A stretch of DNA of 64,000 bases, from assembly GCA_964624145.1 (NCBI GenBank), contig CAZUXT010000013.1, positions 1-64,000 on the forward strand, read 5' to 3'. This DNA is from WJMT01 sp964624145. GTDB lineage: Bacteria; Acidobacteriota; Aminicenantia; Aminicenantales; Aminicenantaceae. The position numbers were made by a program, and so were the translations under genes. The notes beneath the pieces were generated by a model. It ran no database searches. It was not told the DNA's origin and saw only the letters and a list, made by a program, of their open reading frames with translations. This document shows, in pieces, positions 63,333 through 64,000 of the stretch (positions within the stretch are counted from its first letter, which is position 1; each line of letters begins with the position of its first letter).

Positions 63333-64000
63333 TTGGATAAAAGCAACAACCAAAACAATTCTATAAACAACTACCGGGTCCTCAGCTTTCCAAAAAACAT
63401 CCTTATCCTTAACAACAACAGCAATGAAGCTTTTTTTCTGGATAGCCTGTGTCCCGACACAGCCCGAGTGCACTATGCTCCCAGCATTGAAAAAGCCGCT
63501 TCTCTCTCCAAATCACTGGATTTCAATGTCTTGATAGCTGACTTTTCTCTTGCCAGTTACGCTCTTTTGCAAGGGATTTTCAAAAACACGACCAGCATAA
63601 TCATTACAGGGTATTCAGAGAAAGAAATAATAAATACAGCCAGAGGATGGCCGCAGAACCGGTTTATCACTACCTTTTTCTTCTCTCAATCAGAAAGCAA
63701 CAAAAGTTCCTTCAGGCGTTCCCTGGAAACAGCCATGAAACACTCGCATCTTCTTCTTGAAGTCCAGGCCCTCAGAAAATCCGCTGATAAAAAAGAAATA
63801 GACTACAAAAAAGCTTTTTATGAAATAGCAAAAATAAAACGATTCATCAAATCATCCATAATCAAAGAAATCGAAAAGCGTATTGCCTTCCAAGCTAAAT
63901 ACGACCATTTCAGAAAAGAAAGGCTTAAAATAGAAACTCTTCTGAAAAAGCTATATATGGCCAATGATGTGACCAGCCTGATAGATACCATCTATGATAT
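63333..64000 (+). CDS. Receiver-like signalling protein, N-terminal part (runs off the window)
   Basis: An open frame starts at TTG 63333 (AAGG about 10 bases upstream; a stop in frame lies just before it) and continues past 64000. The first about 120 residues resemble a response-regulator receiver: NILILNNN in place of the acidic start, VLIADFSLAS with a candidate phosphoacceptor Asp, and SIIITGYSEKE like the T-loop, but the usual acidic pair and Lys are not clear, so it may be a degenerate receiver. Residues about 135-220 are charged and helical, possibly a coiled coil into a GAF or similar domain (KKLYMANDVTSLIDTIYD). Confidence 0.6.
   Translation, partial: MDKSNNQNNSINNYRVLSFPKNILILNNNSNEAFFLDSLCPDTARVHYAPSIEKAASLSKSLDFNVLIADFSLASYALLQGIFKNTTSIIITGYSEKEIINTARGWPQNRFITTFFFSQSESNKSSFRRSLETAMKHSHLLLEVQALRKSADKKEIDYKKAFYEIAKIKRFIKSSIIKEIEKRIAFQAKYDHFRKERLKIETLLKKLYMANDVTSLIDTIYD

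Noticed and set aside
63255..63473. 72-residue minus-strand open frame
   Set aside because: It lies opposite the start of the longer receiver-like plus-strand frame and has no ribosome site or recognisable domain.

Overview
The window looks like a scaffold from an uncultivated anaerobic, Gram-negative-type bacterium, probably a metagenome assembly. Grounds: moderate-to-low GC; a run of 100 Ns flanked by a 55-base duplicated contig end; ferredoxin-dependent 2-oxoacid metabolism with Hdr-type Fe-S/flavin proteins; a split glycine decarboxylase (gcvPA/gcvPB) and alpha/beta glycyl-tRNA synthetase; large secreted Asp-box (sortilin-like) proteins, an exported M14 peptidase and a DUF6599-type protein. 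This mix recalls Candidatus Aminicenantes or related Acidobacteriota-like lineages. That placement is an inference from gene content and was not tested.

Layout. 1-2.6 kb: a partial ORF, a frameshifted envelope/beta-barrel-like gene, and the first of three copies of a 232-234 bp MITE-like element. 2.6-10 kb: AI-2E-type permease, receiver-GGDEF diguanylate cyclase, DUF6599 protein, then a DUF362 / AmrS radical SAM / membrane spermidine-synthase-like run. 10.1-18.9 kb: hdrC-hdrB-korD-korA-korB-korC-hdrA, a 2Fe-2S/4Fe-4S subunit and a fumarate-reductase-type flavoprotein, which together suggest an electron-transfer module joining 2-oxoglutarate oxidation, heterodisulfide-reductase-like flavin chemistry and fumarate/succinate chemistry. 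19-27.2 kb: PilZ protein, a structured inverted repeat, and a glycine operon gcvT-gcvH-gcvPA-gcvPB-glyQ-glyS on the minus strand. 27.3-34 kb: argS, a GAF protein with degenerate GGDEF, DUF711, metE, tRNA-Ser(GCT).

34.2-41 kb: DUF2061 membrane protein, lipid kinase, an AttH/lipocalin-like domain fused to a polyprenyl synthase, an MMPL (RND) exporter and a LolA-like carrier. This is a plausible isoprenoid or lipid synthesis-and-export locus. 41-48 kb: serS with tRNA-Ser(TGA), MITE copy 2, cobO, a zincin, a dapA-like gene broken by the assembly gap, long SRP RNA, M14 peptidase. 48-57.5 kb: two paralogous ~1,055-residue Asp-box proteins flanking glcD, then gltX. 57.5-60.5 kb: MITE copy 3, transketolase, SNase-OB-fold protein. 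60.5-63.1 kb: an AT-rich patch abutting the 3' end of tRNA-Arg(CCG). It holds an exported protein whose signal peptide carries an in-frame TGA, and an SDH-type serine protease with zinc-ribbon tail coupled to a 58-residue protein. A receiver-like gene runs off the right edge.

Recurring themes: c-di-GMP signalling (GGDEF, PilZ, degenerate GGDEF); many legible -35/-10 promoters, several placing the predicted transcription start at or within a few bases of the start codon (serS, gltX, argS, metE, lipid kinase, REC-GGDEF), which suggests frequent leaderless mRNAs; and small dispersed intergenic repeats. The most unusual items are the prenyl-synthase fusion locus, the Kor/Hdr/Frd-like cluster, the small protease operon with its 10-bp-periodic upstream repeats, and the TGA-interrupted signal peptide.
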